DNA of 64,000 nt from Icerya purchasi (GCA_039619475.1 CM077115.1:183116106-183180105), one strand, 5' to 3'. Counted from the first letter of the stretch, positions 1-13,108 are shown. Numbers and translations are program-made. Notes: generated by a model from the sequence alone, not told the origin.

Positions 1-129
1 AAAACATTATTATTTTTTTTTTGTAAAATTCTGTTGAATAAACGAGATGTAAATAAAAATTCTTTTCCGATACTACCAACAATAACGCCCGCTGCTAATC
101 TGAAATTCCTCCCTGTTCATAGACGAAAA

Positions 130-460
130 TACGATTAGAATTAATTTTTCAGCGTCTACACACCTCTCCCCCGAGATGTGATGTCATAGAATTTAAGACG
201 CCGATCATGTGTTTTTCCAGTGTTCATCTTTCTCCGTGGAGCGTTCCGCCTTGTATATTCTTATTTGCTGAAGCTTGGACTTCCTCCTCCTTATTGTGCT
301 TCCTATATCCTGTCCTTTCCTTCCCCACTAATTATTCTCGCTATTTGTTCCTTTTTAGATAAAATTTCTGATCGGATCAAAATATAGCTGACTTCTTTCC
401 TTACCTTTTGTTTCTGGGTAAAGGTTCTTGGTTGACGAGCCCAAAGAAAAAGAAAAAAAA
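130..460 (+). mobile_element. I-like LINE, 3'-end fragment (copy A)
   Basis: This is a short 3' remnant of a non-LTR retrotransposon. Reading across stops, the segment near 196-262 gives DADHVFFQC followed by FSVER. That closely parallels CDAKHIFFEC and LSVER in the better preserved copy at 42967-44417; this is the Cys/His C-terminal motif. The downstream 3' UTR also aligns by eye: both copies carry TTGTTTCTGGGT, then AGGT(T/C)CTT, then GCCCAAAG, then an A-rich tail (here about 443-460). In-frame stops and lost bases make it non-functional. The 5' boundary is uncertain; weak similarity begins near 130. No target-site duplication was found. Confidence 0.6.
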
Positions 461-470
461 AACAAAAAAG

Positions 471-1640
471 AATGCTATGGATGTCGTATCGTGCGTAGGC
501 TATCAATACGATAGGATTCGTCGTATGCACTTCCGTTAATGAGGACTGCGGGACCTCTATTAGTCTAACAGAAAATTTAACAGTGTCTAAGCTACTAGAC
601 TAACACGAGTAGGCTTGATTTCGTTGCCAGCTAGACTTTCTATTCAGTAAAACACTCGACACCGATACACCCGTTGTTACCTTTTCACCTATTTACTAGA
701 AGCCAAGAGTGGTCCTTTCGGTGTAAGCTTCGTAAATTAGCTTTTCAACAAATACGAAACAATTAGTTGTCCGTAATTGAGCTGTTGTAAGGATTATTCA
801 AAATTGTTGCGGCTAAGACTCATTCTCCTTTTTTTTCTTTTTTTTTTTTTGTATATGGGCGCCCTTGCATCGACAGGAGCATAGTTGGTTTCAGCAGAGT
901 GGCACGATTGAAATATCCACAGTTGGTAGTGCAAATAAACGAATTAAAAAAGATAATCTAGCTTAAATTTATTAAAAAACGAAAATAAACCATACTTTTG
1001 CACATGTTTGAGGATTACGCGCAATAAATACCAAAAACGGAGAGTCTCTTTGTAGCTCAAAAAAAAAAAGAAAAAAAGAAAACCATACCGAAACATGTAA
1101 TGGTAAAACTCCCTTTTACCGAACTATTTCGCAATACTTTCGACGTCGATGGAATACGTTCACTAGCAAATAATCTACCGCGCACGATCTGCACACCATT
1201 AGCCGATAAATCTACAATCCCCACCGAGATTTAACACTGATTTACAATCATACTATCGATGGAACGTACACTGTTGCAATACTTCATATTGTGCTGCGTT
1301 GTTATATTAATAAAATAATGAGAATAAAACTTTAAAAAAAAAACCCACATCGTAACGTAACTATCCTAATCTCATCAGTTTGAGCTTCGTATTATATAGT
1401 GAACTTTAACTATCAAGCGTATTTATTTTATTTACGTATTGTTCTGCCTATGATTTTCCTATTATTTTACTAAATCTAATCGGAGGTAAAATAAAAAGGC
1501 AATAAAGGAAAACAATCCCGGGATCTTCTAGGATTTTTCAACGCAGTAAATATAGAACAAAAAATCAAATCAAGCGCGAGCAAATAATTACGAATTATAA
1601 ATCTCGAAGCAAAAAATCATCTAAATACATGGTTAAAATG
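471..1640. other. AT-rich non-coding stretch
   Basis: I see no gene, RNA or recognisable repeat here beyond A/T homopolymers (for example a T-rich run near 827-850). Confidence 0.5.
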
Positions 1641-3130
1641 AGGATTTTTCGACACCAAAGACTGTCGCGGCGAATGCGAAAGTCTCTAACCGACGCAACG
1701 GAACGCTAGCTCTACAAATCGAATTAGCGCGTTTCTGCGGAGCGCCACTGCGGAATGGAAAGATGAATTTTAAGCGGCGCGGTTAATTATTTCGGAATGT
1801 CGGGCCACTACTATAGGAACGTCCAGATTGGCGCGAAACATATACCAGAGAGGAGATTCCTTATGAAGATATCCACGATCTAGAAGAGGAAGCACGCACA
1901 AGCCAAGCCAAGTGCCGAACGAACGCACACACATTATCCTATTCTCTCATATATAGATTAATAGCGGCAGATAAAAAAATTCGAAATAGGTGTTCTTATT
2001 ATAACATTTCGAAAGGTTTTTAATCTTTCGATCACCTGCTGCGCAGTCCATTTGCAGTATCCAGGGTCCGGCCGACCAGTAGGTAGCCCCGCCACCCTGG
2101 CCGACCGATGGTGGCCACCGCGCTGCTTTAAATATTCGTTCGCTACCACTTTGTCGGTCAGTCCACCGAAAATCGTTTCATAACAAATGACTGACGGCTA
2201 AATAAATGCTTGCGCATGCTTACCTCCGCCTATAGCCGTCTCTATCGCGGAGCGCGTAATAATCTATGCAGCTCTGGGGAAGCGCCGACGGTAAGCGGCT
2301 CGATGTGTACCGGAGTAGCCCCGGATGATTGATAATTAACGTAACCGCGCTCCGATAGCGAGACGAAAGAAAATCACTCGGACGCTGGCGAGTCGGCGAC
2401 GCTGGGACAGCGCCTAGAGTCGAACGGTCGGTCGGTCCCCCGTTTAATTTGATATCTTCCAGATTCGAAAACAAAAGCCGCACCAAGAAGAGCGGGCGAG
2501 ATGCTGTGCTTAAATCTGCGTAAAGCGGACACTAAACGAATCTGAATATCGACAAGCAGGCAGGCGGGACCCCATCTGGTTAACGGAAACGATTTCATCG
2601 GCTACCGGCGAGCTGCTTAGCCGGTCTACGAATTAAGGAAATTCGATATGATTAAGGAGAAAGCAGCGATAGCAGACTGCCACTTGCCACTTGCTCGGAT
2701 GACGATGGAGTTTGCGTCGATCACGATTCTGCACATAGTAAACACACACCTAGAGCGTGCACTGGCCAGCATTAGCCGCAGACTATTAGCCGCGCTGTAA
2801 TGTTATCATCGAGTTTTTGCGATAGTAGCACGTCGCCAACATCGATTTATCTTCCGATGCGCCAACCTCACACGCTCGGCCAAACCCCGCCATACTTCGT
2901 GGCAGTGTACTTTTTTTACGGGTTTTTTCGTTCGGTTCCCTTTTATAGTTGCGCCGTGTTCATTCGATCAGAAACGCTGCTACAAATAAAAGTAAATTAA
3001 ACTCCGTTGAATGCGCTGTCTCACTCTCTATTCGGCAAATTTCGACGGCCGGAACTTAAAATGTTCGAAGACTTCTGCTTTTTCAGCACTCAGCGCGGGG
3101 CCTCATATATTTTCTGCGTTCTTCTATCTG
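1640..3130. promoter_or_regulatory. CpG-denser non-coding block
   Basis: Compared with the AT-rich flanks, this segment is visibly richer in G+C and CpG, especially 2040-2620. It also holds many homeodomain-type cores (TAATTA, TTAAT). ORFs on both strands here are short, mutually overlapping and resemble nothing I know. A host regulatory region or non-coding exon is possible. The evidence is compositional only. Confidence 0.25.
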
Positions 3131-5399
3131 AAGTTTTGAACGCCGCGTTAGGAATTCCGAAAAAGATTCTTTAATCCATCGCAAAATAACCGTAACAAAG
3201 CTTACCAATGTATGGTTTTTAATCGAATAGTAAGGTTACTGATAATGCATAAAGTTTTTCCGACCAACAGTATTCTCGGATAAGTTGTTTTCTCCGGACC
3301 ATGTATTCAGCTATGTAACAAGTCCCCCTCCGATAAAGATATTTTAATCTCGTTCCAGAGTGCTACACCACAAAAGCTTTCTTCTTCTCGGGGTTATTAA
3401 TCTGGCTACAAATTCCTCAGCAGCCCGCTTAATCGTCTTCGTTTTTGACTTGCAAGATTTCGTATTTTCGGTTGAAAATATTTCGAGTTTATTATTTTCA
3501 GGGAAACACGGTGTATTCTTCAAAAAAATGTTCGCGTATTGCGACGGCTAGGCGCACTGAGCCGCTGACGTTTCAAGTCATTTACAACATTTGTCTATTA
3601 GAAAACACAGTCGATGATTACTTTTTTTTTTTCTCGTTTAATTGCAACCAATCTAAATTTTCGGTAAAACAATTTTTTTCGCCTATTCTATTTTAGACAG
3701 AGATGAGCGAAAGAAGCCCCTCCCAGGCACGATGTCGCTTTACTCCTTATTATTATTTCTGCGCACAAAGTCCCCTCTTCGTCTTTCCCTACTCCTCATT
3801 AATGCTCCGAAATGGATTCTTTCTGCAGTTGAGTAGGCTAAATTTCGTTCTTTCGTCGATTCCTTAATAATCTCTTTTAATTCTTTCGGACTCGAATTAT
3901 TTTTCCTAATATGAATTTTTCATAGATTCTGTCTCCTTGCCCTTACCTTACTCTTCGCTCCCTGTCCGATAAAAAAGTAAAATCGTCTTCCGCTTTGCAC
4001 TGGAAGCAGGATTGTATTTCGATTTCAGTCTAACTACTTCGCTCTCGTCCAAGAAACTGTTTCTTTCTCATAAAAGGGCCAATAGCCAGATTTATCCTCA
4101 AAACGGCGAAGAAAAATGCATGAAAAAGACTATGTACCTTTTTTTCACGCTCTACTCCTATTTCCCAAGTTCGGAGAATGGCTGAGGCTTTCAAGCCCCC
4201 TGCTGATAAATTGATAAATTAATCTCTTCTATTGACTCTATAACTTTAATGAATCATGTCGCATTTCATCTTTCTGATTACTTCTTTTACCTTCATAGGA
4301 TTAGGAACACATCTTTACGTGATTCTCGAGGTAGTAAATGATACTGAGTCCATTCCGCATGCTCTTTTTTTAATTAGATTCTCACTTGTCCCTCACAATA
4401 TCCTTATCCCCTCGGATGCTCAAGCCATGCTGCATGCTATCTCCCTTCCCTCTCAACCGACTACGTTATCCTTCTTATTTGTTTCTTGATCTCTCTTCCC
4501 TTATGATCTCTCTTTTGGGTAAATCAATGGAAACTAGTTAGCTAACATCTTCTTCTTCTGGTAGTAGATTTCTTCGCGGTTTCTCATCCTCCAATACACT
4601 ACCCTTCTGTCTACAGATGTTAAACATTTTTTGTAATTGACGAAAACGTTATCGAAGAAAAACGTGCAAAATATTTTTACAGTTAATTTCGTATAAAATT
4701 TTTTTTTTTTTTTTATTTTTCCGTTTATAATTACTAAAGAATCAGCAGCATTATGACATTTAACTTTCATTTTCGATAATATATAAATTTATAAAATAGG
4801 AGAAACTCGTTTCTTTTTTCATCGATATTTTACACATATTGATAATTATATCTACTTTTGTATCGATATATCCGAATAAAAACGACATTGTTTTTCACTT
4901 TCCTCCTCATTCGATATACGATTTTTCTAATTCGAAGAAATTAATAGTTCGGCCAAGTTTTTACGTTTAAACAAATACGATAAAAATACGAATCCAAAAA
5001 AAAAAAAAAAAACGAAAAAAATCTAAAAAGTCGTCTCTGCCCCGAAATGTCAGCTTTAATCCGATTTAAAAAAGTTTTGGTTTCAGCTTTGGTTAATATT
5101 TTTGTATTTCATGAAACTTACGTATGCGGTCATTCCTGTACATCCTGTATGGCGCAGGTTTTTCAACTCGTTTGTGTTTTGGGCTATTGACGCGTTTTTT
5201 AGCTATCTAAAGACCTGTTACGCTAGACAGACTAGTAGGCCTTTAAAATATGTACCGACCAAAAAGAGCAAATTGTCAACACAAACGAATTGAAAACCCC
5301 GGAAATGTATGGAACGTACAGAGTACAGTGTAAGTGTTAATTAGCCAGAGATGGAAAACGCACATTTTTTTCGGAACTCGAACGAAATACACTGTGAAT
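3131..5399. other. AT-rich non-coding stretch
   Basis: No supported feature. The stretch has homopolymer runs (for example T runs near 4700 and A runs near 4997) and short chance ORFs. Confidence 0.5.
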
Positions 5400-6600
5400 C
5401 TGGGGGCTGGTCGTCGTGCAGTGCCCGAGTTTAAATAAACACATGGACAATTTTTGACTTTAGCGACGTTACGAGATACATTGTCGGCCGCTGTACTGCG
5501 AGGCTTCTTTCGTTTCACAGTCCGGAAACTAGTTTTGAATCTCCGCTATACGAAACGACCTCCAAATCGGAATTTTAGCCGATCCACGGCACGAATCCGC
5601 GCTCATTGGCGACACGCGTCCACCAACAGTTGCCCGCAGACTAGGTCGGCAAAATGCAGTGTTGGTCTTTCTAGAAATTGCGAAAATTAATATGTACGCC
5701 AGGGCTGCCTGGGGTATGCTTGAAATTTGACCGCGTACACCGGATTTCCACATGTAACTTCGGTCGCCGAGCAACACGTGTTTCGGCAATTATGTGTCGC
5801 CTGCGTGCAATTCCGAACTCGTTCTCGACCATCTCCGACCGAACCCTGGATCAGATTTAAACGTGATCGACCACATCTGCTAACGAACCGATCGTGTGTG
5901 TTTTCTTAGACAACGCGATTCGATCCGTTGGCAGCCGTTAATAATCCCCTAATTTCGACAGTCCAACTCCGGCCTATGTTTCCTCGCTACTAGTCCAGGC
6001 AGAATGGCGACGGCGGCGAACATTCAGCGGAACTCATTAAGTTAGCTAATAGGATAAACTAATAGGACGACGGCTTGACTAATGGACGAGATTAACGTGT
6101 AACATTTAAGATCGCGACTTATCTCGACGTGACTCGTTGAAAAAAGCTCGCTTCCTCCTACATCGCTGTATGTGTCTGCTGCGGCTGCAACTCATTTAAT
6201 TATTACGACGCGCTAATCCCAGAAAATGGTGAGAAAGAGTTTCTGAAAAGTCGCGCCACACCACCACCCCGTGTTCGTTAAAGGGAATTTGTGTAGCCGG
6301 ATTTTTGTATAGCTCGTGTGTTGCTGGGACAAACTCCGAAAATCGCGGTAATTAACCGGAGAAATACGAGTGCGTCATAATTCGACCGAACTGCTAATGG
6401 GAAAGCTCACTGACTTTAAAGTATGATGAACCTCGGCCGCGATGAGCGAGAGAAAAAAAACCGGCGGGCTTATCTACATGTCCGATTTAGAAGCATAAAG
6501 ATCACTCTAACGAGTAATCCCTTCGCGTAAGCCGCTCGGAAAATCTCTGCTTATCAGTTGTTTACATACGGCTTTCGACCGTCGACAGAATAGAATTCAA
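5400..6600. promoter_or_regulatory. CpG-denser block with homeodomain-like sites
   Basis: This is a block of balanced composition with frequent CpG. It contains CTAATCCC (K50 homeodomain type) near 6213 and GTAATCCC near 6513. A forkhead-like TGTTTAC adjoins a GATA-type TTATC near 6551-6565, and several TAAT cores are present. It has no coding frame longer than about 90 codons. An enhancer is plausible but rests only on composition and short motifs. Confidence 0.25.
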
Positions 6601-7204
6601 TAATTGCCAATGGTAACGTTAGTTTTAATTTGTTCGACATATATTTTTTCAATTATTTACAAAAAAATAAATAAGCAACCCGCTTGTTTATTTTAAATAA
6701 TTGAAAATATATTTCGAAAAAATTAAAATTTGCGAAATCAATAAAAATCAACCGATGGTGGTCACACACGCTTTTGCAGGTGCGAAACATTATGCTACAT
6801 TTCTGGGTTTTTTTTATATATACACATATATATTTACTTTTTTTAAACTCTAATACTAGACAATACAAAATGTTTACGCTGTGCCCGAGTCATTGAAATA
6901 AAATAATTTGTTTTTTTTTTCAACTGAAATCTGAGAGGAAATTTTTAATAAAAATAACCGAAAGGAATTTTTGTTCCGTCCCATTTTTTTTTTTCTTTTC
7001 AAAAATTTTCATAAAAACCCCAAAGCATTTAAGATCTCGTAGCACACTTGTAAATGCTTGTTTATTTACTTATTTATTTACCAATTTATTTATTTAAATT
7101 CGAACATATTTCGAAATTATCCTTGTTATTCAAATCAGCCGCAATGCAGTTATATTAATTAATAATACCAAGTTCAAATTTACAAAAAAAAAAAACCTCA
7201 ATTA
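6601..7204. other. AT-rich non-coding stretch
   Basis: No supported gene. The sequence is A/T-rich and grades into the tandem repeat that follows. Confidence 0.5.
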
Positions 7205-7555
7205 ATAAACAAGAAAATAATAATAAATAAGAAAATAATAGTAAATCATGGCAGAAAACTATAAAAGAATGGCCCTGAGTCCGGTGCGGCCCTTAAATGG
7301 GCACAGGGTGCGAAGAATATCACCGTCTGCAGAGATTACCAAACAAATTTTGATTGGAACCTGGAACGTCAGCCAGGAATAGGGATATATGATCAACATC
7401 CCCTGTGATCGCTACGCACGGTAACCGTGTACAGCATTTTGAAGAAGAAGAATAGTAAATAAGAAAATAATAATAAATAAGAAAATAATAGTAAATAAAA
7501 AAATAATAATAAATAAGAAAATAATAGTAAATAAGAAAATAATAATAATTAAAAA
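7205..7555. repeat. 18-bp A/T tandem repeat, split by an insertion
   Basis: The array is built from near-identical 18-bp units, AAATAAGAAAATAATAGT alternating with AAATAAGAAAATAATAAT. It occupies 7205-7246 and resumes at 7451-7555. Translated on the minus strand it gives the repetitive tyrosine-rich ORF covering 7320-7676, which is therefore spurious. A 204-bp unrelated insert (7247-7450) separates the two arms. Confidence 0.8.
7247..7450 (+). mobile_element. 204-bp short retroelement-like insertion
   Basis: A GC-richer segment sits abruptly inside an A/T tandem array. It is bounded by the same 10 bp, AATAGTAAAT, at 7237-7246 and 7451-7460, and its 3' end is a (GAA)n tail (7438-7450). Together these suggest target-primed insertion. 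The TSD is ambiguous because the target is itself repetitive. Reading near 7353-7370 gives IGTWNV, the start motif of LINE AP-endonuclease domains, yet the tail follows only about 80 bp later. It could be an internally deleted RTE-like copy or a SINE-like derivative. A chance match of six residues is not excluded. Confidence 0.5.
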
Positions 7556-7789
7556 AAGAATACGCAGTCCCATTAGTGTAGAGACTTAAAGAAATAAAAC
7601 TGCACAAGAAAAGTAATATTTTACCGTAAATACCAACAAAAAAAATACATTTTGCTAATGTACATATACTGCGCAAAAAAAAAAAAAAAAAAAAAAAAGT
7701 ACCAAACTATAACCATAAATTCAAACAGAAGAAAAAAAATATCACGTTACACCCTAAAATGCAAAATTTGTTGGGTAAATAAATAATTA

Positions 7790-8240
7790 TTTTATACTGT
7801 GAAACAACGAATTGGACGGTATTTCCTGCTGTGACATACATGCATAAACGCATAACAGAGTAAACACTTTATCAAATGCTTTGCTAACATCAGTGAAGAT
7901 AGCATCAAACTGGATATTCCATCAACTCTGTTGTTATTTGAGTTACGTACGTTACGAGATTTATTGTAAACGGCTTACATTTCATAAAACCATGCTGTTC
8001 GGGATAATTTTAGGTCGAAAGTGTTTATAAAGCTAGACGGCAAGAGTAGATATTACGACAAGAGGGCGGTAGTTTCCAATCAAACGGCAATCACCAAACC
8101 TGAATTTCTAGCAGTTTTAAGTAACTTACCTGTTCTTACAATTATATTAAATAAAGTAACAGATTTTCTAAGCCGAATGAACATAATTTAAAAACTTATA
8201 TAAATTATCAAGTCCTACACTTTGCTTAAGTTTCAGATTC
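7790..8240 (-). pseudogene. Jockey-like LINE reverse transcriptase fragment
   Basis: Minus-strand translation, with frameshifts, recovers conserved RT pieces in the right order. Near 8140 it gives LFNIIVRTG. Near 8070 it gives FGDCRLIGNYRPL, the 'K.GD...NYRP' block of Jockey/CR1-type RTs. Near 7970-8010 it gives a P(E/N)..HGF-type segment. Near 7860-7905 it gives FDAIFTDVSKAFDKVF, which is RT motif A with its catalytic Asp. At least two frameshifts and several stops separate them. The fragment lacks motif C and is inactive. The clade is inferred from motif style only. Confidence 0.7.
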
Positions 8241-8249
8241 TCTATTGAT

Positions 8250-9475
8250 TACTCGTCCTCCTGAAATATCGAAGCTATTTCAGATAATTACGATCAATTG
8301 TATAAGATGAAATTATTAATTATACGAACCGATGGGAAAGCATTATATCCTTACGATGAATGTAGGATGATGCTTTAACGTAAATAAATTTCGAAGTCTA
8401 ATTCGAATTATTCAGCTGACAAAGAGCGGTCTAATTAATTAATGGAAATTCTAGAAATTATTACTTTTAGGTGCGATATTTTAACATTAAATTGTCCAGA
8501 ACGCAATGGAAAATCTTCTTTATGAGAAGAACACGTAAAAGCGGCGGTACATCCGAAGTCGAATGAAATTTATTCGCGCAGGCATTCTAACATTTAACCT
8601 AATAATTGAATTAACAAAAATAAGATGGAGGTTTATTTTACGTTGGAAATTTACGGCGTCGTTTAAAAGACTAGAAATCATTCATTTCAATGAATTTTTT
8701 GCGAGAAAGTTAATATCTTCATTTTGAAGGTCCCCCCTCCCAGAGATGAACTGACTCCAAAAACTGGTAAACAGAAAACTCCCATTATTACCGCGTTTAC
8801 TTTGATTACAAGAACTTCTGAAATAATTATTAATATCGCAAAAAAAAAATTTGCAGTATTGTGAATATCGGATGTCATCGGAGGATCATAAATACGTCCT
8901 ACAAGCAATTGTTGCTACATCAAACGTGTATGGATTTAACTCTAACAGAACACTATCTCTTTTCTTATGTTCCTATCTTGACGAAAGAGTAAATATTCTT
9001 GTTGCAAAACTTCATTGTTAGAAATGTCGTCACTTCATTACGTCTCTGAAAAACCTATTATATGGATTGTATTTAGCCCACGTACATTTTTATAATACGG
9101 CATATAATAGCAGCCATTTAGAAGAAAATAATGAAAAAACTCGACATAGTACGAGTATAATAATTCAGGCTTGTAAACACAGCACGACCATCCACTTTTT
9201 CATTTTAACGAGCAGCGATTATTGATAAAGCGCAACAGATAAAAAGAGGAAAACAGAAATTTCGTGTATACTTTAAAGATGTAGAAAATATAAAAAAAAA
9301 GACTTTTTATTCGAGGATACGCTTAAGAATTATCATTGAATTAAGATTACAAATATAAAATTGTTCGTAAACGAGAATTATTTAATGCGGCATTTATAAA
9401 TTGCATTTAAAATTCTGACTGCCGATTCTCTATCATTCTTTCTCATTAGTACACGTGTTACGATACATATCGGAA
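8250..9475. other. AT-rich non-coding stretch
   Basis: No supported gene or repeat; only chance ORFs. Confidence 0.5.
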
Positions 9476-9477
9476 AA

Positions 9478-9930
9478 TATCGGTTGGAAGGTTAACACAA
9501 AGGTGACTGAACAAGAGAAAAACGGAAAAGAGAAGTCGGAAACAGATTACGATTGAACCGCAGGCGAACTATAGAGGAAATAATCGAACGGCTAAGGTAA
9601 AAAGATTAAACCAAGGAAGAGAGGAAGGAAAGGGCTGTATAGAATGGTAAAAAGATCGAGAATTAGTAAAGAATGGATAGAATCTGGAAACGATAAGAAA
9701 GAGAGTAGAGAATTTGAGCAAGAAATCTATCAATGAATAGACCATTGGTCGCCGTCGAAGTGCCAACGAGTCAACTAACTCGTTGCCAGGAACGCCGCAA
9801 TGACCAGGAATCCATAGTAGATCAATTACAACAGAACGGGATGAAAATAAATTAGAAATTAAGAAGCGAATTTGGAGAATAATGGGATCGATAGCCAGTA
9901 ATAAATAAAATATGGTAATTTCGGAAATAA
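9478..9930 (-). pseudogene. I-like LINE remnant: RNase H end and C-terminal domain (copy E)
   Basis: On the minus strand from 9838 downward the frame reads VVIDLLWIPGHCGVPGNELVD. That is the terminal block of an RNase H domain, with the His of GH and the last catalytic Asp. It continues through FYHSIQPFPSSLPWF, matching FYQSIQPS in the copy at 42967-44417. After a frameshift it gives IVRLRFNRNLFPTSLFRFSLV, parallel to IRLRFGHSALPSSRFRFSLV there. The element is 5'-truncated, frameshifted and ends near 9491. RNase H-bearing LINEs of this kind belong to the I-related clades. Confidence 0.75.
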
Positions 9931-10984
9931 TTTAAACATCGATTAAACTGGATAATAGGAGAAACGAAAGAAATACACCGCTGTTCGTTGTGTCAGTAGG
10001 CGAATGAGAGGTGTACGCCATCATAAATGACTGTACAAAACTGTAATTAATAATTTGTCTGCAAAAGGGAACCGACTTTTTCTTTTTTGTATAAAAATTA
10101 TTTAAAAAAAAACAACAAAAAAACACGTAAATATAGCGGCTTTTATGAATATATAAAATACCACGAAAATAATTCTAGTTCGTTATTTTTCGCGAGAATG
10201 ATTTTGAAAGGGGGTTAGTTAGCAATTGCGAACTCAGTCCGGTTTTCATACTGAATAAAAATTTCCTTAGCACAGCACAGAAAGGAACAATTCGCAGCTA
10301 CCAATGAAATATGTCGTTTCTACTATTGTATCTTTCATACTCTGTATGCCGTTTCTAATATCCGGAGTTCGGCTAAATTACGGAAGAAAAAAAGAAAACT
10401 CGAGCGGAAATTAATAAATTTTAATCTCAGTTAATAAATAACGAAGAGAAAATAATTTTCTATCCGCATCAGAGTCACTTGTTATTATTCGAAATTAACG
10501 TAATCGCAGAGATGCGGATAGAATCACATTCGTGGTTTGAAATAATTAAAATTCGGACGCAAATCTGTTGGATAAAATAATAAAAAGGTCGCCTTTTTTT
10601 GGTACAAATGTTAAATTTCGGGTACGGAAACTCGAATTTTATACACTGCATCGTATATCAGTCTACACTCCCAGCGAACTCGCATTTCTTTAATTAAAAC
10701 TGAGAGAAACCGAGTAAAGAGAATCCGGCGGCGTGTGACTCTAAAGTGTAATATTAAATTTATTAAAATAATAACATTTAAAATATAAATAAATGAACAC
10801 GAAAAACCGTAAATCTATTTATTCGAGAAATTAATAAAAATCAATTTACATACTCTATAATATTATGGTTATTCAAAATAATGTTCGAATAGTAAACAAT
10901 TACATATATACTAACATCGATTGTAGTTAACGACTAAATAGATCGCTAGCATGTCACACAGCGCGTTATCTATATATAAGTTTA

Positions 10985-11016
10985 AATAATTATTAATTAT
11001 TAATTATTAATTATTA
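10985..11016. repeat. (ATTAATT)n heptamer repeat
   Basis: About four and a half consecutive copies of a 7-bp A/T unit. Confidence 0.75.
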
Positions 11017-11882
11017 AAATTGTAAATTATGAATTATTGTTTAGAACGAGCGTATGATTGACAATTAAATTAGCTTTTAACATTCATGTGCGGGGATTCC
11101 TGAAAATACATATAAGCAAACAAATGGGAAGCTTAAATTAATACTCTTATAAGAAGCTTAAGTACCGGAGGCGTTGGCGTCGGCATCGGCGGTTAAATGA
11201 TCTCGAATTATCCGAAAAAAGTATTTTAACGCGATATTTTTTAATACCGGGAGAAGAATTTGCTTTTTATTCAGTTTTGCGAAACGTTTAGTAAATAATC
11301 TCGAATTGATAGAAAAAAGGGGGAAAAAACAGTTTACAGCTAGGCTTAAAAATCTAAAACGGAGGAGACGATATTTGTAATTGAAAAAAGCCAGATGCGC
11401 CCTAACAAGTAATTATTTCTGCAACCGGACTTTTAAGAGTTTGGACAAAAAAAAATTTCACCCTTTGCAGGATTGACACTTTAACAGTCCCGTTGACCTA
11501 CTGGGCATTATAAAAACGGAAAAATCGAAATGAAAACGGAAAAAAATTTATTCAAAAAAAAAAAAAAAAAGAAAGAAAATTACTAGACAAAAAATAAGCG
11601 AATGACAACGAAGAAGGGAGAGAAGAGATAGAGAAAGGGTGTATAATAATTAATGGAGGATGCGGGGATGAACAAAATTAACGGATTTGTCAACGAGCAC
11701 ATTTATTATTAACAATGCTGACAAATTGGAGGAAAGTTTGATTCTCGTCTGTCAGTCGGAATATTTCTTAGTTTTTGCCAGAGGCGAGTCAAAGCTGCAG
11801 ACTGGTCGCGATCTGCTGCTAACGAACAGATCCAGCTTGTTCTCTTTCATCGCTGTGCGTTTCAGAGCAACTGTATCTGGCC

Positions 11883-11898
11883 GGGGGGGGGGGGGGGG
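11883..11898. repeat. G16 homopolymer
   Basis: Sixteen consecutive G. The neighbouring reading frame is read through it as polyglycine and should be disregarded. Confidence 0.85.
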
Positions 11899-12993
11899 CA
11901 AATAGAAAAAAGACCAACTACGGTGGTAGCCTGACTGAGCTGGCGCTACTGCGTTTAAGGTAAGCGCTAGAAAAAACGTTGACGGATATGTACATACTTA
12001 CCCGGCGGCGGCCGGCTCTCTAATATTAGATTCTTTTTTTGACAGCGGCTGGAGTTCCTTTGAAAAATGACACTTGGGGCGTATCCAAGAATGCGCCGCC
12101 GCGCGCTACGTTTCACTTTAAATGCGCCTCGATGACGATTAGTACATTTGCAGGCTGAGAAGAAAGGGTTCCAGGCAGAAAAGTTCTTTCCAGAAATGAG
12201 GGGTTTACTACTATGAGCAGTTGTCGGCTGCTTCGTCGTAGGCTCCGGCAGTAGCGATTCTGTTAAAATTGCTCGTCTACAAATAGTATCTATACACATA
12301 TACGAAGAAAGTTTCCTTTTTCTTATTTTTGATTTCTGAAAAATCGCACGATACCTTTTTCCGTTCGTCGCCAGCCGGGCTAACCGGGCTATCCATCATC
12401 GCGGTCCTTCGTGATGCATGTCTATGTGTGCGCGTTTGCAGTCGTCTCGCCGTTATTACTAAATAAATTTGTCTGTGGTGCCGGGGATTAATATTAATTC
12501 CAGACCGGTCCAATTAATTACCGCTTTCACGCTTCGTAATTTAACCTCAAAGGGGACTGACTGCTGGAAGTGACATGTAACTTCTTCGACGGAAGCTGTA
12601 AACAAGTCTGCTAGCGTTCTGAATGAGCACATCTGGAGTTCGTGATTTGTTTTAGCAACAATGAAACGGCGCGGAATTCTTAAATATTTTAAATAAGACA
12701 ACTATGATAAAATTATCTCTCATCGGAAATATTTTTTTCTCGACTAACGCATTAAAACCGACATTATCCCGAGCATAAATTACCCCTCTCGTAAAGCCCT
12801 CAAAAGTATAACATCCAACGGGTGAGCGACGTCCGCGCTGTTAAATATAACATGTTTTTGCAACTCCCAACCACAAAACGTGATTTGTAAATCGTTCCTT
12901 CGCTTATACAGAGCCTACCTCGTTCCGTAAATATCGAAAAAACAAAAGCGGTAAATGTTTTTTTTTATCATTTTTCCGCACCTAATAGTTATC

Positions 12994-13032
12994 GATATAT
13001 ATATATATATAGATAGATAGATAGATAGATAG
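12994..13032. repeat. (TA)n-(GATA)n microsatellite
   Basis: A run of TA dinucleotides passes directly into about six TAGA/GATA tetramers. Confidence 0.9.
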
Positions 13033-13108
13033 TCACGTAGTAAAATCTAGTAAACTTAATTGGATGGGGCACATTAATTTTTGTTATGTCGTATGTAATT
13101 AAAATTTA

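Larger units (their letters stand above)
9931..12990. other. Non-coding stretch, mixed composition
   Basis: No supported gene. It contains a 7-bp repeat (10985-11016), an A17-type run near 11556, a G16 run (11883-11898) and a moderately GC-richer segment at about 11930-12640. Overlapping minus-strand ORFs there match nothing I know. Confidence 0.45.

Noticed and set aside
7320..7676. 118-codon minus-strand ORF
   Set aside because: Much of it is the Tyr-rich translation of the 18-bp tandem repeat and part crosses the 204-bp insertion.
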